Assembly (NCBI GenBank): GCA_026391555.1 | Contig: JAPLEB010000045.1 | Coordinates: forward strand, 1-44,632 | Reading direction: 5' to 3' | From: Bacteroidia bacterium | GTDB lineage: Bacteria; Bacteroidota; Bacteroidia; Bacteroidales; VadinHA17 | Length of the DNA stretch: 44,632 nt | Shown: positions 1 through 6,965 of the stretch, piece after piece | Layout: each line of letters begins with the position of its first letter | Numbering within the stretch: position 1 is the first letter of the stretch | The notes under the pieces: model-generated | What the model was told of the DNA's origin: nothing | The model's input: only the letters and a program-made list of their open reading frames with translations | Database searches by the model: none | Position numbers and translations under genes: made by a program

Positions 1-897
1 AATAATACAGTCTATTTTAACCGCGATGGTGGTTACGCTTACTGGAATGTTGCAACAAATGCCGGAACTTCCGGTTATTCTGATATTATTCCTCCCATGC
101 AGGGGTTCTTTGTAATGGTCACTGCCAGCGCTTCTTTAACAATGCCGGTCGGTTCTAAAACAACTTCTGCTGCCGGAGTGTCAAGGTCAAAGGGAGCAAG
201 TACTATTGAATCAAGTTCCATAAAAAAAATTAAACTGGTATTAAACAACGGATCTGTCCTGCCGGATGAAACCATAGTCTGCCTTATTGATGATGCGACT
301 ACAGGCTTTGACGGGGATTATGATGGATATAAACTGTTTGGGAAAAGTACTTCAATCCCCTATATTTATTCTGAGCTAAATGATATTAAATATGCAATTA
401 ACGCGGTGCAGGGTTCGGAATCAGAACTTGTAATAATACCCGTTACCGTAGTGTTAAAAACACAGGGAACATATAAAATTGATATAACAGAATTTGAAAA
501 TCTTGAGGATGTCCCTGTTGTATTAAAGCACGGAACTGTTGAAACAATTCTAAGCCAGAATGCTTCTTATACTTTTACATCGGAAGCAGGAACATTTACC
601 GATTTTCAATTAATATTCGGTAATACTGTTACAGGTGTTGAAAGCATTTCAAAGGAAAAATTAAAAACATGGTACAGCAATAACTTCCTGTATATTAATT
701 GTCCGGGCGAAATATTTTCAGGCAATGGCAGCCTGGTTATCTACGATCTCCAGGGGAAACCTGTTTATAATAATACCCGGTTGTACTTAACACCAGAACA
801 AACGATACAGTTGCCCCTCACATTGCCAAAGGGAGTTTATATAACACGTGTAATCGTTAATAGTAAACCCTTTGTATCAAAAATTGTTGTGTTTTAA
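1..897 (+). CDS. C-terminal part of a T9SS-secreted surface protein
   Basis: The frame is open from base 1, so the gene begins outside the window and only its last 298 codons are present. The visible part is a beta-rich region of the kind found just before type IX secretion sorting domains (it contains PPMQGFFV followed by a Ser/Thr-rich stretch). The last ~85 residues look like a type A sorting domain: a GVES start, a YDLQGKPVY strand, and LPKGVYITRVIV near the end, closing with a short basic/hydrophobic tail. By family knowledge this tail is recognised by the T9SS translocon and removed or replaced by an A-LPS anchor at the cell surface. The cargo domain lies upstream, so its activity cannot be named. 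Confidence 0.8.
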   Translation, partial: NNTVYFNRDGGYAYWNVATNAGTSGYSDIIPPMQGFFVMVTASASLTMPVGSKTTSAAGVSRSKGASTIESSSIKKIKLVLNNGSVLPDETIVCLIDDATTGFDGDYDGYKLFGKSTSIPYIYSELNDIKYAINAVQGSESELVIIPVTVVLKTQGTYKIDITEFENLEDVPVVLKHGTVETILSQNASYTFTSEAGTFTDFQLIFGNTVTGVESISKEKLKTWYSNNFLYINCPGEIFSGNGSLVIYDLQGKPVYNNTRLYLTPEQTIQLPLTLPKGVYITRVIVNSKPFVSKIVVF

Positions 898-915
898 CTG
901 ATTAAAATATTTCAT

Positions 916-923
916 TAGTTTTG
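916..923 (+). promoter_or_regulatory. Bacteroidota -7 box, possible leaderless start
   Basis: TAGTTTTG matches the TAnnTTTG consensus of the Bacteroidota primary sigma factor. It ends only four bases before the GTG of the small peptide gene at 928, so transcription could start on or next to the start codon. No clear -33 TTTG is seen at the usual spacing. Confidence 0.4.
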
Positions 924-927
924 CCCT

Positions 928-1095
928 GTGAATAAGAAACTTTATATAAAACCACAAATAGAAAAGATAGTATTGGATCATACTATTTCCCTTCAAATGC
1001 AGTCGGGACCTAAAGACCCCGATCCACGTGGAGGCGGCAGCAAGGGTACGGATACCCCGTTTCAGAGCCCATTTGGGGATAAACCGTTCGGTTAA
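928..1095 (+). CDS. 55-residue peptide of a Bacteroidota small-protein type, GTG start
   Basis: Reading from GTG gives 55 residues: a basic N-terminus (KKLYIKPQIEKI), a middle LDHTISLQMQSGP and a Gly/Pro/Asp-rich C-terminus with two PFG-type repeats (SPFGDKPFG at the end). There is no signal peptide or membrane segment. Short proteins with a K-x-Y-x-x-P-x-I start and a Pro/Gly-rich tail recur in Bacteroidota genomes, but I know no function. It lies 30 bases after the T9SS gene and has its own -7 box. The two-part layout (regular N-terminal segment, small-residue tail) would also suit a precursor peptide, but no modifying enzyme is nearby. The coding call rests on this composition and on the family resemblance. 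Confidence 0.6.
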   Translation: MNKKLYIKPQIEKIVLDHTISLQMQSGPKDPDPRGGGSKGTDTPFQSPFGDKPFG

Positions 1096-1110
1096 AAGAC
1101 AAAAGATAAA

Positions 1111-1152
1111 AGATAAAAGACAAAAGTCACAAGATAAAAGACAAAAGTCACA
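1111..1152 (+). repeat. Tandem 21-bp repeat, two perfect copies
   Basis: Positions 1111-1131 and 1132-1152 are identical 21-mers of the AAAAGACAAAAGTCACA type. A degenerate partial copy (AAAAGACAAAAGATAAAAG) precedes them from about 1094. This is purine-rich low-complexity DNA directly after the stop codon of the small peptide gene. Confidence 0.85.
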
Positions 1153-1162
1153 AGTTGAGAAT

Positions 1163-1199
1163 CCGCCAGATGGCGGAGACGAAATCCCGCTTCGGCGGG
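1163..1199 (+). repeat. Two consecutive GC-rich hairpins
   Basis: CCGCC-AGAT-GGCGG (1163-1176) is followed by CCCGC-TTCG-GCGGG (1186-1199), the second with a C(UUCG)G tetraloop. They are far more GC-rich than the surrounding A-rich DNA. They could act as a terminator or 3' stabiliser for the T9SS/small-peptide transcript, or be remnants of a palindromic repeat family. No U-tract follows. Confidence 0.6.
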
Positions 1200-1280
1200 G
1201 ATAAAAGTGAAGAAAGGGAGTGCGAAAGTGCTGTTTTTTATGACCTCTGCTTTAACCCGAGACCAAACCAACTTACCTGC

Positions 1281-1320
1281 ACGTCATTGCGAGTCCCGCA
1301 AGGCGGGACGAAGCAATCCC
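1281..1320 (+). repeat. Dispersed palindromic repeat of the GTCATTGCGAG...GCAATCCC type, copy A
   Basis: An ACGTCATTGCGAG head and a CGAAGCAATCCC tail flank a 7-bp stem (GTCCCGC at 1293-1299 with GCGGGAC at 1303-1309). ATTGC and GCAAT form an outer stem. Repeats with this head and tail are known from many unrelated bacterial genomes. A second copy lies at 8009-8049. It sits just past the 3' end of the antiterminator gene. Confidence 0.75.
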
Positions 1321-1332
1321 TTTAACACATCA

Positions 1333-1884
1333 TTATATTTTCCTCAGAAATGCCTTCGGTATCTTGAGAATCAGATTCTGATCGAGACGATCGATACGAA
1401 CAATAACGCGATTATGGCTTCCGGTTTTAATAAGCTCTCCCGTTAATCCGACAAGCGATCCACTTACCACCTCTACATTATCTCCCTTTGCGAATTTCTC
1501 AAAAGAGACTTCAATCTCGGCATCGCTGTTAATAAGTAACCGGAGGTTATCAATCTGATTCTGAGGGATAGAAACAGGGTGACCCTCAAAAGAAATGAAT
1601 TTAATAACCCCGATGATCTTATAAACCAAATGGAATTTCCTCTTGTAGGTTTTTACAAATATATATGAAGAGAGAAGCGGCTTTTCCACCAGTTTCTTAC
1701 GGTCGCTCCACATCCTGTATGTCTTCTGAAGTGGCAGGAATGTTTCAATGCCTGCCTCAACAAGTCGGTGATATACCATTTTTTCTGCCCTGGGACGGGT
1801 ATAAAGAGCATACCATTTGTTTTCGCTTTTCTTTTTAATTAATTTCTCTTTGCCCTCAGAAGAGCAGATAGCATTTTCAGACAT
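1333..1884 (-). CDS. UpxY/NusG-like transcription antiterminator
   Basis: The 183-residue product has a NusG N-terminal (NGN) domain from about residue 23 (KWYALYTRPRAEK, then LPLQKTYRMW, then LLSSYIFVK) and a C-terminal KOW motif around 132-165 (FAKGDNVEVVSGSLVGLTGE). Length and sequence fit the Bacteroidota UpxY family, which binds RNA polymerase near the promoter of long polysaccharide operons and prevents early termination. UpxY genes normally are the first gene of the operon they control. This one points left into repeats and a convergent T9SS gene, so it is an orphan here. It diverges from a Wzi-like gene and a sugar transferase. The 20 N-terminal residues before the NGN domain are Lys/Ser-rich and variable, so the true start could be slightly internal. 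Confidence 0.85.
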   Translation of the reverse strand: MSENAICSSEGKEKLIKKKSENKWYALYTRPRAEKMVYHRLVEAGIETFLPLQKTYRMWSDRKKLVEKPLLSSYIFVKTYKRKFHLVYKIIGVIKFISFEGHPVSIPQNQIDNLRLLINSDAEIEVSFEKFAKGDNVEVVSGSLVGLTGELIKTGSHNRVIVRIDRLDQNLILKIPKAFLRKI

Positions 1885-1890
1885 TCAAAA

Positions 1891-2214
1891 ATATTTCGTC
1901 CAAAAGAAACGAACCAAAGAAAAGGGCGCCGGAAATGAAAACTTCGGCCAGTCCGTACGCCCGCTACACAAGCCATGTTGGCGCTACCAGCCTGGCTGAA
2001 ATTCGCACCATTTCCGGTTTGCTCTCGCGCTACCATTTACAAAATACTATAAACATCCTTAATCACTTTGGATTTCAAACGGCCTCAGAGAATTTTCTTT
2101 GGTTATTTTCTTTGTCTTGAAACAAAGAAAGTAACATTGCCTTTGAGCGAGCAAAAAATGAACATAAAAATCAATAAAAATATAGCGAACAGGGTATTAG
2201 GGCAGTGCCCCATT
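1891..2214. repeat. Dispersed palindromic element, copy 1
   Basis: This gap of about 390 bases holds no gene. It starts with a CGAACCAAAGAAAAGGGCGCC block (1910-1930). Next is a long imperfect inverted repeat (arms 1929-1951 and 1992-2017, about 40-base loop). After that come an inverted form of the first block (near 2095-2115), a perfect 8-bp hairpin (2107-2114 with 2123-2130), and a 70-base block (2145-2214) beginning GAGCGAGCAAAAAATGAACA. The 70-base block aligns without gaps to the reverse complement of 6729-6798, about 51 of 70 identical by hand count. The hairpin arms differ in sequence from those of the second copy. No coding potential is visible. Confidence 0.65.
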
Positions 2215-2241
2215 AAGACAACCCAAAGGGCGTTAAGACAA
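2213..2241 (+). promoter_or_regulatory. Pair of TTAAGACAA direct repeats upstream of the Wzi-like gene
   Basis: TTAAGACAA occurs at 2213-2221 and 2233-2241, start to start 20 bases (about two helical turns). The second copy ends 10 bases before the TATATTTG box at 2252. The arrangement suits binding of a dimeric or tandem activator, but the 9-mers are A-rich and could be chance. Confidence 0.3.
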
Positions 2242-2251
2242 TAAATAGTTT

Positions 2252-2259
2252 TATATTTG
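2252..2259 (+). promoter_or_regulatory. -7 promoter box for the Wzi-like gene
   Basis: TATATTTG matches TAnnTTTG and lies 16 bases before the ATG at 2276. No TTTG is found 19-21 bases upstream, which fits a promoter that needs an activator. Confidence 0.45.
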
Positions 2260-2275
2260 CTAATAAAATTATTAA

Positions 2276-3874
2276 ATGACGTTTTTGAGAAAATTCATAT
2301 TTATTTTTTTAGTTTTCAATATTATATTATTGTATACAGATCTCTATAGCCAGGAGGTTCCTCATTCTATTGACAATAAAGGTATATATGAATTTCTCGA
2401 TGAACTGGCAAACAACCATGTAATTGCCATTAATTCAGCCATAAAACCGTATTCACGACTATTCATTTCACAACGTCTTCTGGAGGCAGAAGAAAAAAAA
2501 GAACAACTTAATCCTCGGCAGCAGAAAGAACTGGATTTCTACCTTATGGATTTCGGGAAAGAGTTAAATGAGGGAAAGGCCTGGAAGAGACGTAAAGACC
2601 TCTTTTATTATAAGGATGATCTTTTTTCATTGACTATTAACCCTATTCTTGGTGGAGAACTTTTCAATAACTCCGCCGGTAAAGCAACCTACTGGCGCAA
2701 CGGGGCAGAGGCCCGCGGGTATATTCAGAAGTGGGGGTTTTATGCTTCTTTACGCGATAACCATGAGAAACCGCTTCTCGGAAAATCTGCATACCTTACC
2801 CAAAGAGAAGGGGGTCACATAAAAGGGAGCACCGACTGGAGCGAGATGCAGGGTGGAGTTACATATTCGTGGAAATGGGGAAATGCCGGTCTTGTAAAAG
2901 AGAGGGTTCAATGGGGAAACAACTATAACGGGGCAAATATTTTCGGGGGCAGCAACCCCACATTTGTGCAGATAAAACTGCATATCTCTCCCGTTAAATG
3001 GTTTGACTTCAACTATTTCCACGGATGGCTCAACTCAATGGTTGTCGACAGTGCAAATTCCTATTGGGTTACCAACAGCTATGGCGCCGATTACCGCGAG
3101 GTATATCATAAGAAGTTCATTGCAGCCAACATGTTCACCTTCACCCCATTTAAAAATCTCAATGTGTCAGCAGGAAACAGCATCGTTTACAGCGATGAGA
3201 ATATACATCCTGCATATCTCGTTCCGCTCTTCTTTTACAAGTCGGTTGACCATTCCCTCACTTCAGGAATAGACAATATGAATTCCCAGATGTTTTTTGA
3301 TATCAGTTCACGGCAGATCAAGAACCTTCATCTGTATGCTACAATGTTTATTGATGAACTTTCGGTTACCAGGTTTACAATAAAGGATGAATGGAACTTC
3401 TTCAGTTATAAAGCCGGATTCAGATTAACTGATTTCCCGGTTTCGAATCTTTCGTTCACCACTGAGTTCACCTACACCTATCCCCTCACCTTTCAGCACT
3501 ATGTGCCGACTCTTACCTTTGAGACAGCCGGTTATAACCTGGGTCATTACCTGAGGGATAACTCGAGGGAGTGGTATGTGTCATTTGATTATCGCCCTTT
3601 ACGGACATTAAATATCAACCTGTTTTTTATCGATGCGATCCGTGGTCCGGATTATACAGAGCTTGGAACGGACCGCCTTGGTAATCCACCGTTATCATCC
3701 GTGGAATGGCATAATGCCACTTATGGACTGAAGGCTTCTTATCAGGTTATAAATGACCTTTATACATGGGCTTCTTTTGTTTCCGGCAATGTCAGAGGGG
3801 ATGAAGATTGGAGTCCGGGGTATTTCTTTGGAAAGAAGAATACTCTCAATTTTGGATTAACCCTCGGTTTCTAA
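2276..3874 (+). CDS. Capsule assembly Wzi family outer-membrane protein
   Basis: 532 residues. A signal peptide covers about residues 1-25 (hydrophobic run, then YSQ). A helical N-terminal part follows (residues 28-110, EFLDELANNHVIAINSAIKPYSR). The rest is a long beta-barrel with alternating aromatic strands, ending in a C-terminal Phe (LGLTLGF) typical of BAM substrates. The order of N-terminal helical region then 18-strand-like barrel, and the overall length, match the Wzi-like family of Bacteroidota. In enterobacteria Wzi is the outer-membrane lectin that holds capsule at the surface; the same role here is an inference. The next gene is a sugar transferase on the same strand, supporting a polysaccharide role. 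Confidence 0.8.
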   Translation: MTFLRKFIFIFLVFNIILLYTDLYSQEVPHSIDNKGIYEFLDELANNHVIAINSAIKPYSRLFISQRLLEAEEKKEQLNPRQQKELDFYLMDFGKELNEGKAWKRRKDLFYYKDDLFSLTINPILGGELFNNSAGKATYWRNGAEARGYIQKWGFYASLRDNHEKPLLGKSAYLTQREGGHIKGSTDWSEMQGGVTYSWKWGNAGLVKERVQWGNNYNGANIFGGSNPTFVQIKLHISPVKWFDFNYFHGWLNSMVVDSANSYWVTNSYGADYREVYHKKFIAANMFTFTPFKNLNVSAGNSIVYSDENIHPAYLVPLFFYKSVDHSLTSGIDNMNSQMFFDISSRQIKNLHLYATMFIDELSVTRFTIKDEWNFFSYKAGFRLTDFPVSNLSFTTEFTYTYPLTFQHYVPTLTFETAGYNLGHYLRDNSREWYVSFDYRPLRTLNINLFFIDAIRGPDYTELGTDRLGNPPLSSVEWHNATYGLKASYQVINDLYTWASFVSGNVRGDEDWSPGYFFGKKNTLNFGLTLGF

Positions 3875-3919
3875 GTCATAAAGTATTGCATTTCGCGCTG
3901 TTTTGCTCCCTTTGATCGA

Positions 3920-3952
3920 TTGCCTTGAAGGGGGTGAAAAAACTTCAAGCAA
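3920..3952 (+). terminator. Hairpin between the Wzi-like gene and the sugar transferase
   Basis: TTGCCTTGAAG (3920-3930) pairs with CTTCAAGCAA (3943-3952) with one bulged base and a 12-base loop. No U-tract follows, so termination is uncertain. It could equally be an mRNA 3'-end stabiliser. Confidence 0.4.
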
Positions 3953-4043
3953 CCATAAACATGATTATTCAGTCATATCTGAACAAAATAATCAAATTTT
4001 TAGTTACTTTACAATCGGGAACAGGCTGTAGAGTAACAATCTG

Positions 4044-5591
4044 ATGGAGAAACTTAAATTCAGGACAATCACGCTGATAGCAGATATTGTAATACTGACA
4101 ATATCTTTTCTTGCTATGGTATGGACCAAACCTGCAAGCCTGAAATCGTATCTCCCGTCACACACTCCCTTTTTTCTTGGGTTGGCTTTAATGTGGATTG
4201 TTGTTTCGCTGATTAACGGGAAGATGCACCACGGTAAGATCATCAACTTTACATCACTTTTTACAAGAGTTCTTACCAGTAATATCATAGCAGTTTCAAT
4301 AACAGCCCTTGTCATGTATATTATCAGGGATTTAGATTATTCCAGGACTATTGTTCTCGGGACCGCTCTGCTTGCAACAATACTTGAACTTGTTTTCGGT
4401 GCAGTCTATATAGCTTACAAAAAGGCGGTTGTTCAGGATTATGAAGAGTATGAGAAATATAAGATATATAAAAAGCCCAGTGAATATGATCTTGTGAAGG
4501 GCGTAAATGGAAGAGGGGTAAATAAAGATGAACCAGATGAGGTTAATCCTGGAATTGTAAATTCAATTGAAAAGGAGTGCGGATCAGAAATGACGCAGGC
4601 AATTATAAAGATGAGTGGCAGGAAACTTAGTGACCACTCGGCAATTTTGAAAACTACAACGATTTTTAATATAACCGGTCTTATCCATGAGAAATACGAT
4701 TATATAATTAACCTTCACAAAATCAACGACATTATAAGGCTCGACGATTTTATGGATGCCGTAAACAGCAAACTTGAATTGAAGAGTTATTTTTTCTGCT
4801 GTGTGGAAACAAAAGACCAGAGAAAGAGAAGGCTGTTAAATAAGTTTCCTCCTGTTTTGAATTACATCTATTACTTTTTTGATTTTATAGTAAAACGCAT
4901 TCTTCCAAAACTTAAGTTCACCCGGGGGTTATACTTTTTTCTTACCCGTGGGGAGAATGCTGTCATCTCACGTGCCGAGGCACTAGGGAGGCTCTCCAGG
5001 GCGGGATTCAGGATAACACAGGAGTCATTCATCGGAAACCAGCTTTGCATTGAAGCAAGGAAAAGCGGTGATCCTCTTCCAAAAAATGAAAACATTTACG
5101 GTCCTTTGATCGCATTACCACGTGTTGGTAAAGAAGGGGATATAATAAAGGTATATAAGCTTCGCACGATGCACCCATATTCCGAATACATTCAGGACTA
5201 TGTTTATAAATTACACGATCTTCAGGACGGCGGCAAGTTTAAAAATGATTTCCGTATAACCTCATGGGGCGCATTATGCAGAAAGATATGGCTCGATGAG
5301 CTTCCCATGCTAATCAATTTTTTCCAGGGAGACATGAAGCTTGTGGGAGTGAGACCCCTAAGCAAACAATATTTTGAACTGTATGATAAAGTGGTTCAGG
5401 AGCGAAGGATAAAATATAAACCGGGACTAATCCCACCGTTCTATGCCGACATGCCTGCTGATCTTGAAGGGATACAGGCTTCCGAATTGAAATATCTTGA
5501 TTCATACGATAAGCATCCGCTTTTTACAGATTTTCGGTATTTCTGGAAATCGGGGTGGAATATCTTCTTCAGAAAAGCGAGGAGTAACTAA
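4044..5591 (+). CDS. Membrane sugar transferase (polyprenyl-phosphate glycosyl-1-phosphate transferase type)
   Basis: 515 residues. Four hydrophobic segments fall in the first ~130 residues (around 10-30, 43-60, 80-100, 103-125). A long middle part (about 150-350) follows. The C-terminal catalytic region of the bacterial sugar transferase family starts near 360: VYKLRTMHPYSEY, then NDFRITSWGALCRKIWLDELPMLINFFQGDMKLVGVRP, the region with the conserved basic and acidic residues. Such enzymes load the first sugar-1-phosphate onto undecaprenyl phosphate for capsule, O-antigen or exopolysaccharide. The middle part (CVETKDQRKRRL, then ISRAEALGRLSRAGFRI) is not part of the minimal enzyme and is typical of large Bacteroidota versions; its role is unknown. 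No other glycosyltransferase is next to it, so it may serve a polymer whose other genes lie elsewhere. Confidence 0.8.
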   Translation: MEKLKFRTITLIADIVILTISFLAMVWTKPASLKSYLPSHTPFFLGLALMWIVVSLINGKMHHGKIINFTSLFTRVLTSNIIAVSITALVMYIIRDLDYSRTIVLGTALLATILELVFGAVYIAYKKAVVQDYEEYEKYKIYKKPSEYDLVKGVNGRGVNKDEPDEVNPGIVNSIEKECGSEMTQAIIKMSGRKLSDHSAILKTTTIFNITGLIHEKYDYIINLHKINDIIRLDDFMDAVNSKLELKSYFFCCVETKDQRKRRLLNKFPPVLNYIYYFFDFIVKRILPKLKFTRGLYFFLTRGENAVISRAEALGRLSRAGFRITQESFIGNQLCIEARKSGDPLPKNENIYGPLIALPRVGKEGDIIKVYKLRTMHPYSEYIQDYVYKLHDLQDGGKFKNDFRITSWGALCRKIWLDELPMLINFFQGDMKLVGVRPLSKQYFELYDKVVQERRIKYKPGLIPPFYADMPADLEGIQASELKYLDSYDKHPLFTDFRYFWKSGWNIFFRKARSN

Positions 5592-5651
5592 GTGGAGCTT
5601 TGCCACTGATCCTAATTAATTAAGCTCATTTTTAAATTGATAAAAAAACAA

Positions 5652-5659
5652 TATCTTTG
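5652..5659 (+). promoter_or_regulatory. -7 promoter box for the DksA-like gene
   Basis: TATCTTTG fits TAnnTTTG, 22 bases before the ATG at 5682. A T-run stands where the -33 TTTG would be. Because this box lies inside a longer open frame that could start at TTG 5637, it argues that translation really begins at 5682. Confidence 0.6.
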
Positions 5660-5681
5660 CCCGATATTAAAATCTAATGCT

Positions 5682-6059
5682 ATGGCTGAAAAGACAAGAT
5701 ATTCGGATGATGAGCTTGAGGAGTTCAGAAATATTATCCTCATGAAGCTGGATAAAGCCAAAAAAGATTATGAGATTCTGAAGTCCAGTATAACTCACGA
5801 AGAGAGCAATGATACCATGGACACCTCTCCTACTTTCAAAGTACTGGAAGAGGGTGCAACAACATTGTCGAAAGAGGAAGCTGGCAGACTGGCTCAACGT
5901 CAACTGAAATTCATTCAGCATCTTCAGGCTGCACTTATAAGGATTGAGAACAAGACATACGGAATATGCCGCGAGACAGGAAACCTTATCTCAAAGGAAA
6001 GACTCAGGGCTGTACCTCATGCTACTCTTTGCATGGATGCGAAGATGAAACAGAAGTAG
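5682..6059 (+). CDS. TraR/DksA family regulator with a half-lost zinc finger
   Basis: 125 residues from the ATG that follows the promoter. An N-terminal coiled-coil (about 8-90: ELEEFRNIILMKLDKAKKDYE, later LAQRQLKFIQHLQAALIRIE) is followed by the DksA-type C-terminal finger region YGICRETGNLISKERLRAVPHATLC. DksA binds in the RNA polymerase secondary channel and, with ppGpp, retunes transcription. Here only two of the four finger cysteines remain (C96 and C117); the partners are Thr and Ala. That is common in Bacteroidota members and suggests a fold held without zinc. It is a single gene, convergent with riboflavin synthase six bases away. Confidence 0.85.
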   Translation: MAEKTRYSDDELEEFRNIILMKLDKAKKDYEILKSSITHEESNDTMDTSPTFKVLEEGATTLSKEEAGRLAQRQLKFIQHLQAALIRIENKTYGICRETGNLISKERLRAVPHATLCMDAKMKQK

Positions 6060-6065
6060 GGGGTT

Positions 6066-6665
6066 CTACCTCCCCATCTGCTGCTTAACAATCCTGGCAA
6101 TATACTTCCCGAGAATATCAAACTCAAGATTGACAACCGTTCCTTTTTTGATCTGGTGAAAATTGGTTACCTCCCAGGTAAATGGAATTATTGCAACGTC
6201 AAAAGATTTTTGCTTTGAATTAACTACAGTAAGACTCACCCCGTTAACCGATACCGATCCTTTTTCTACAGTAATATAGTCATCCTGAGCAGGCTCATAT
6301 TCAAAGGTATAATACCAGCTTCCTCCTGCTTCCTTTACATTGGTACATACGGCAGTCTGATCAACATGTCCCTGCACCATGTGCCCGTCGAGTCGGCCAT
6401 CAAGCCGGGTACTGCGTTCAAGGTTAACCTTGTCTCCGGGTTTAAGTAATCCCAGATTTGTCTTATCAAGTGTCTCTCTTATAGCAGTTACAGTGTATGT
6501 CTCTTTATCTTTGCTGACAACAGTCAGGCACACCCCATTATGTGAAATACTCTGATCGATCTTAAGTTCATCAACAAATGAACATTTCATCGTTATATGA
6601 AGGTTATCATTCTCTTTTCCCAGTTTTACAACCTGGGCTGCTTCTTCGATTATACCTGAAAACAT
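6066..6665 (-). CDS. ribE: Riboflavin synthase, alpha subunit
   Basis: The enzyme dismutates two 6,7-dimethyl-8-ribityllumazine molecules to riboflavin. The 199-residue chain has two lumazine-binding barrels. The first begins MFSGIIEE, the universal start of the family, and contains the SHNGVCLTV loop. The second begins after GHMVQGHVDQ and contains SVNGVSLTV. I place the start at 6665, because upstream in-frame residues are not family-like and the promoter box lies at 6693-6700. The gene points left, toward the end of the DksA-like gene. It is separated by a repeat element from two more flavin-linked genes on the same strand. No FMN riboswitch is visible in the leader. Confidence 0.93.
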   Translation of the reverse strand: MFSGIIEEAAQVVKLGKENDNLHITMKCSFVDELKIDQSISHNGVCLTVVSKDKETYTVTAIRETLDKTNLGLLKPGDKVNLERSTRLDGRLDGHMVQGHVDQTAVCTNVKEAGGSWYYTFEYEPAQDDYITVEKGSVSVNGVSLTVVNSKQKSFDVAIIPFTWEVTNFHQIKKGTVVNLEFDILGKYIARIVKQQMGR

Positions 6666-6692
6666 AATATACTTATTATCGTTTTTCTGCGT

Positions 6693-6700
6693 CAAAAGTA
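6693..6700 (-). promoter_or_regulatory. -7 promoter box for riboflavin synthase
   Basis: On the minus strand the sequence is TACTTTTG, 27 bases before the ATG at 6665. No clean -33 TTTG precedes it. Confidence 0.45.
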
Positions 6701-6728
6701 AGGAATTTTAGCAAATGTCTTGTTTAAA

Positions 6729-6906
6729 AATGGGGCGTTGCACCATTCCCCTGTTACTTTCTTTCTTTTCTATTTCTTTGTTCATTTTTTGCTCGCCCAA
6801 AAAACGAACCAAAAAAGGGCGCCCAAAAAGAAAAATTAATGGCTTTGTTGCCCATATGCCTGCCCGAACCAGGGCCCAAAGCCATTAATTTCACACCTTT
6901 TTGGGT
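6729..6906. repeat. Dispersed palindromic element, copy 2 (reverse orientation)
   Basis: The 300-base gap 6666-6965 has no gene. It holds a 70-base block (6729-6798, ending TTTTTTGCTCGCCC) that is the reverse complement counterpart of 2145-2214. Next come CGAACC...GGGCGCCC (6805-6823) and a hairpin with perfect 15-base arms (6833-6847 with 6877-6891, 29-base loop). Outside an internal bulge (CACAC on the right side), GCCCAAAAAG and CTTTTTGGG pair again, extending the stem to about 6906. The stem sequence has nothing in common with the stem in copy 1, yet it occupies the same place. The element separates ribE from the PNPOx-like gene. Confidence 0.7.
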
Positions 6907-6965
6907 TTTCCCATCGCCCCTCTAAAGCAAATTGTAACTTTCTGTAAGAATATTTAAAAGCAATC

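Noticed and set aside
1207-1446. 79-residue plus-strand open frame after the tandem repeats
   Set aside because: Built from repeat sequence and the antisense of the UpxY-like gene.
1839-2120. Short open frames on both strands in the gap beside the UpxY-like gene
   Set aside because: They fall in the dispersed palindromic element, and their translations have no coding character.
6666-6728. Possible FMN riboswitch ahead of riboflavin synthase
   Set aside because: The leader is too short and lacks the conserved G-rich RFN boxes.
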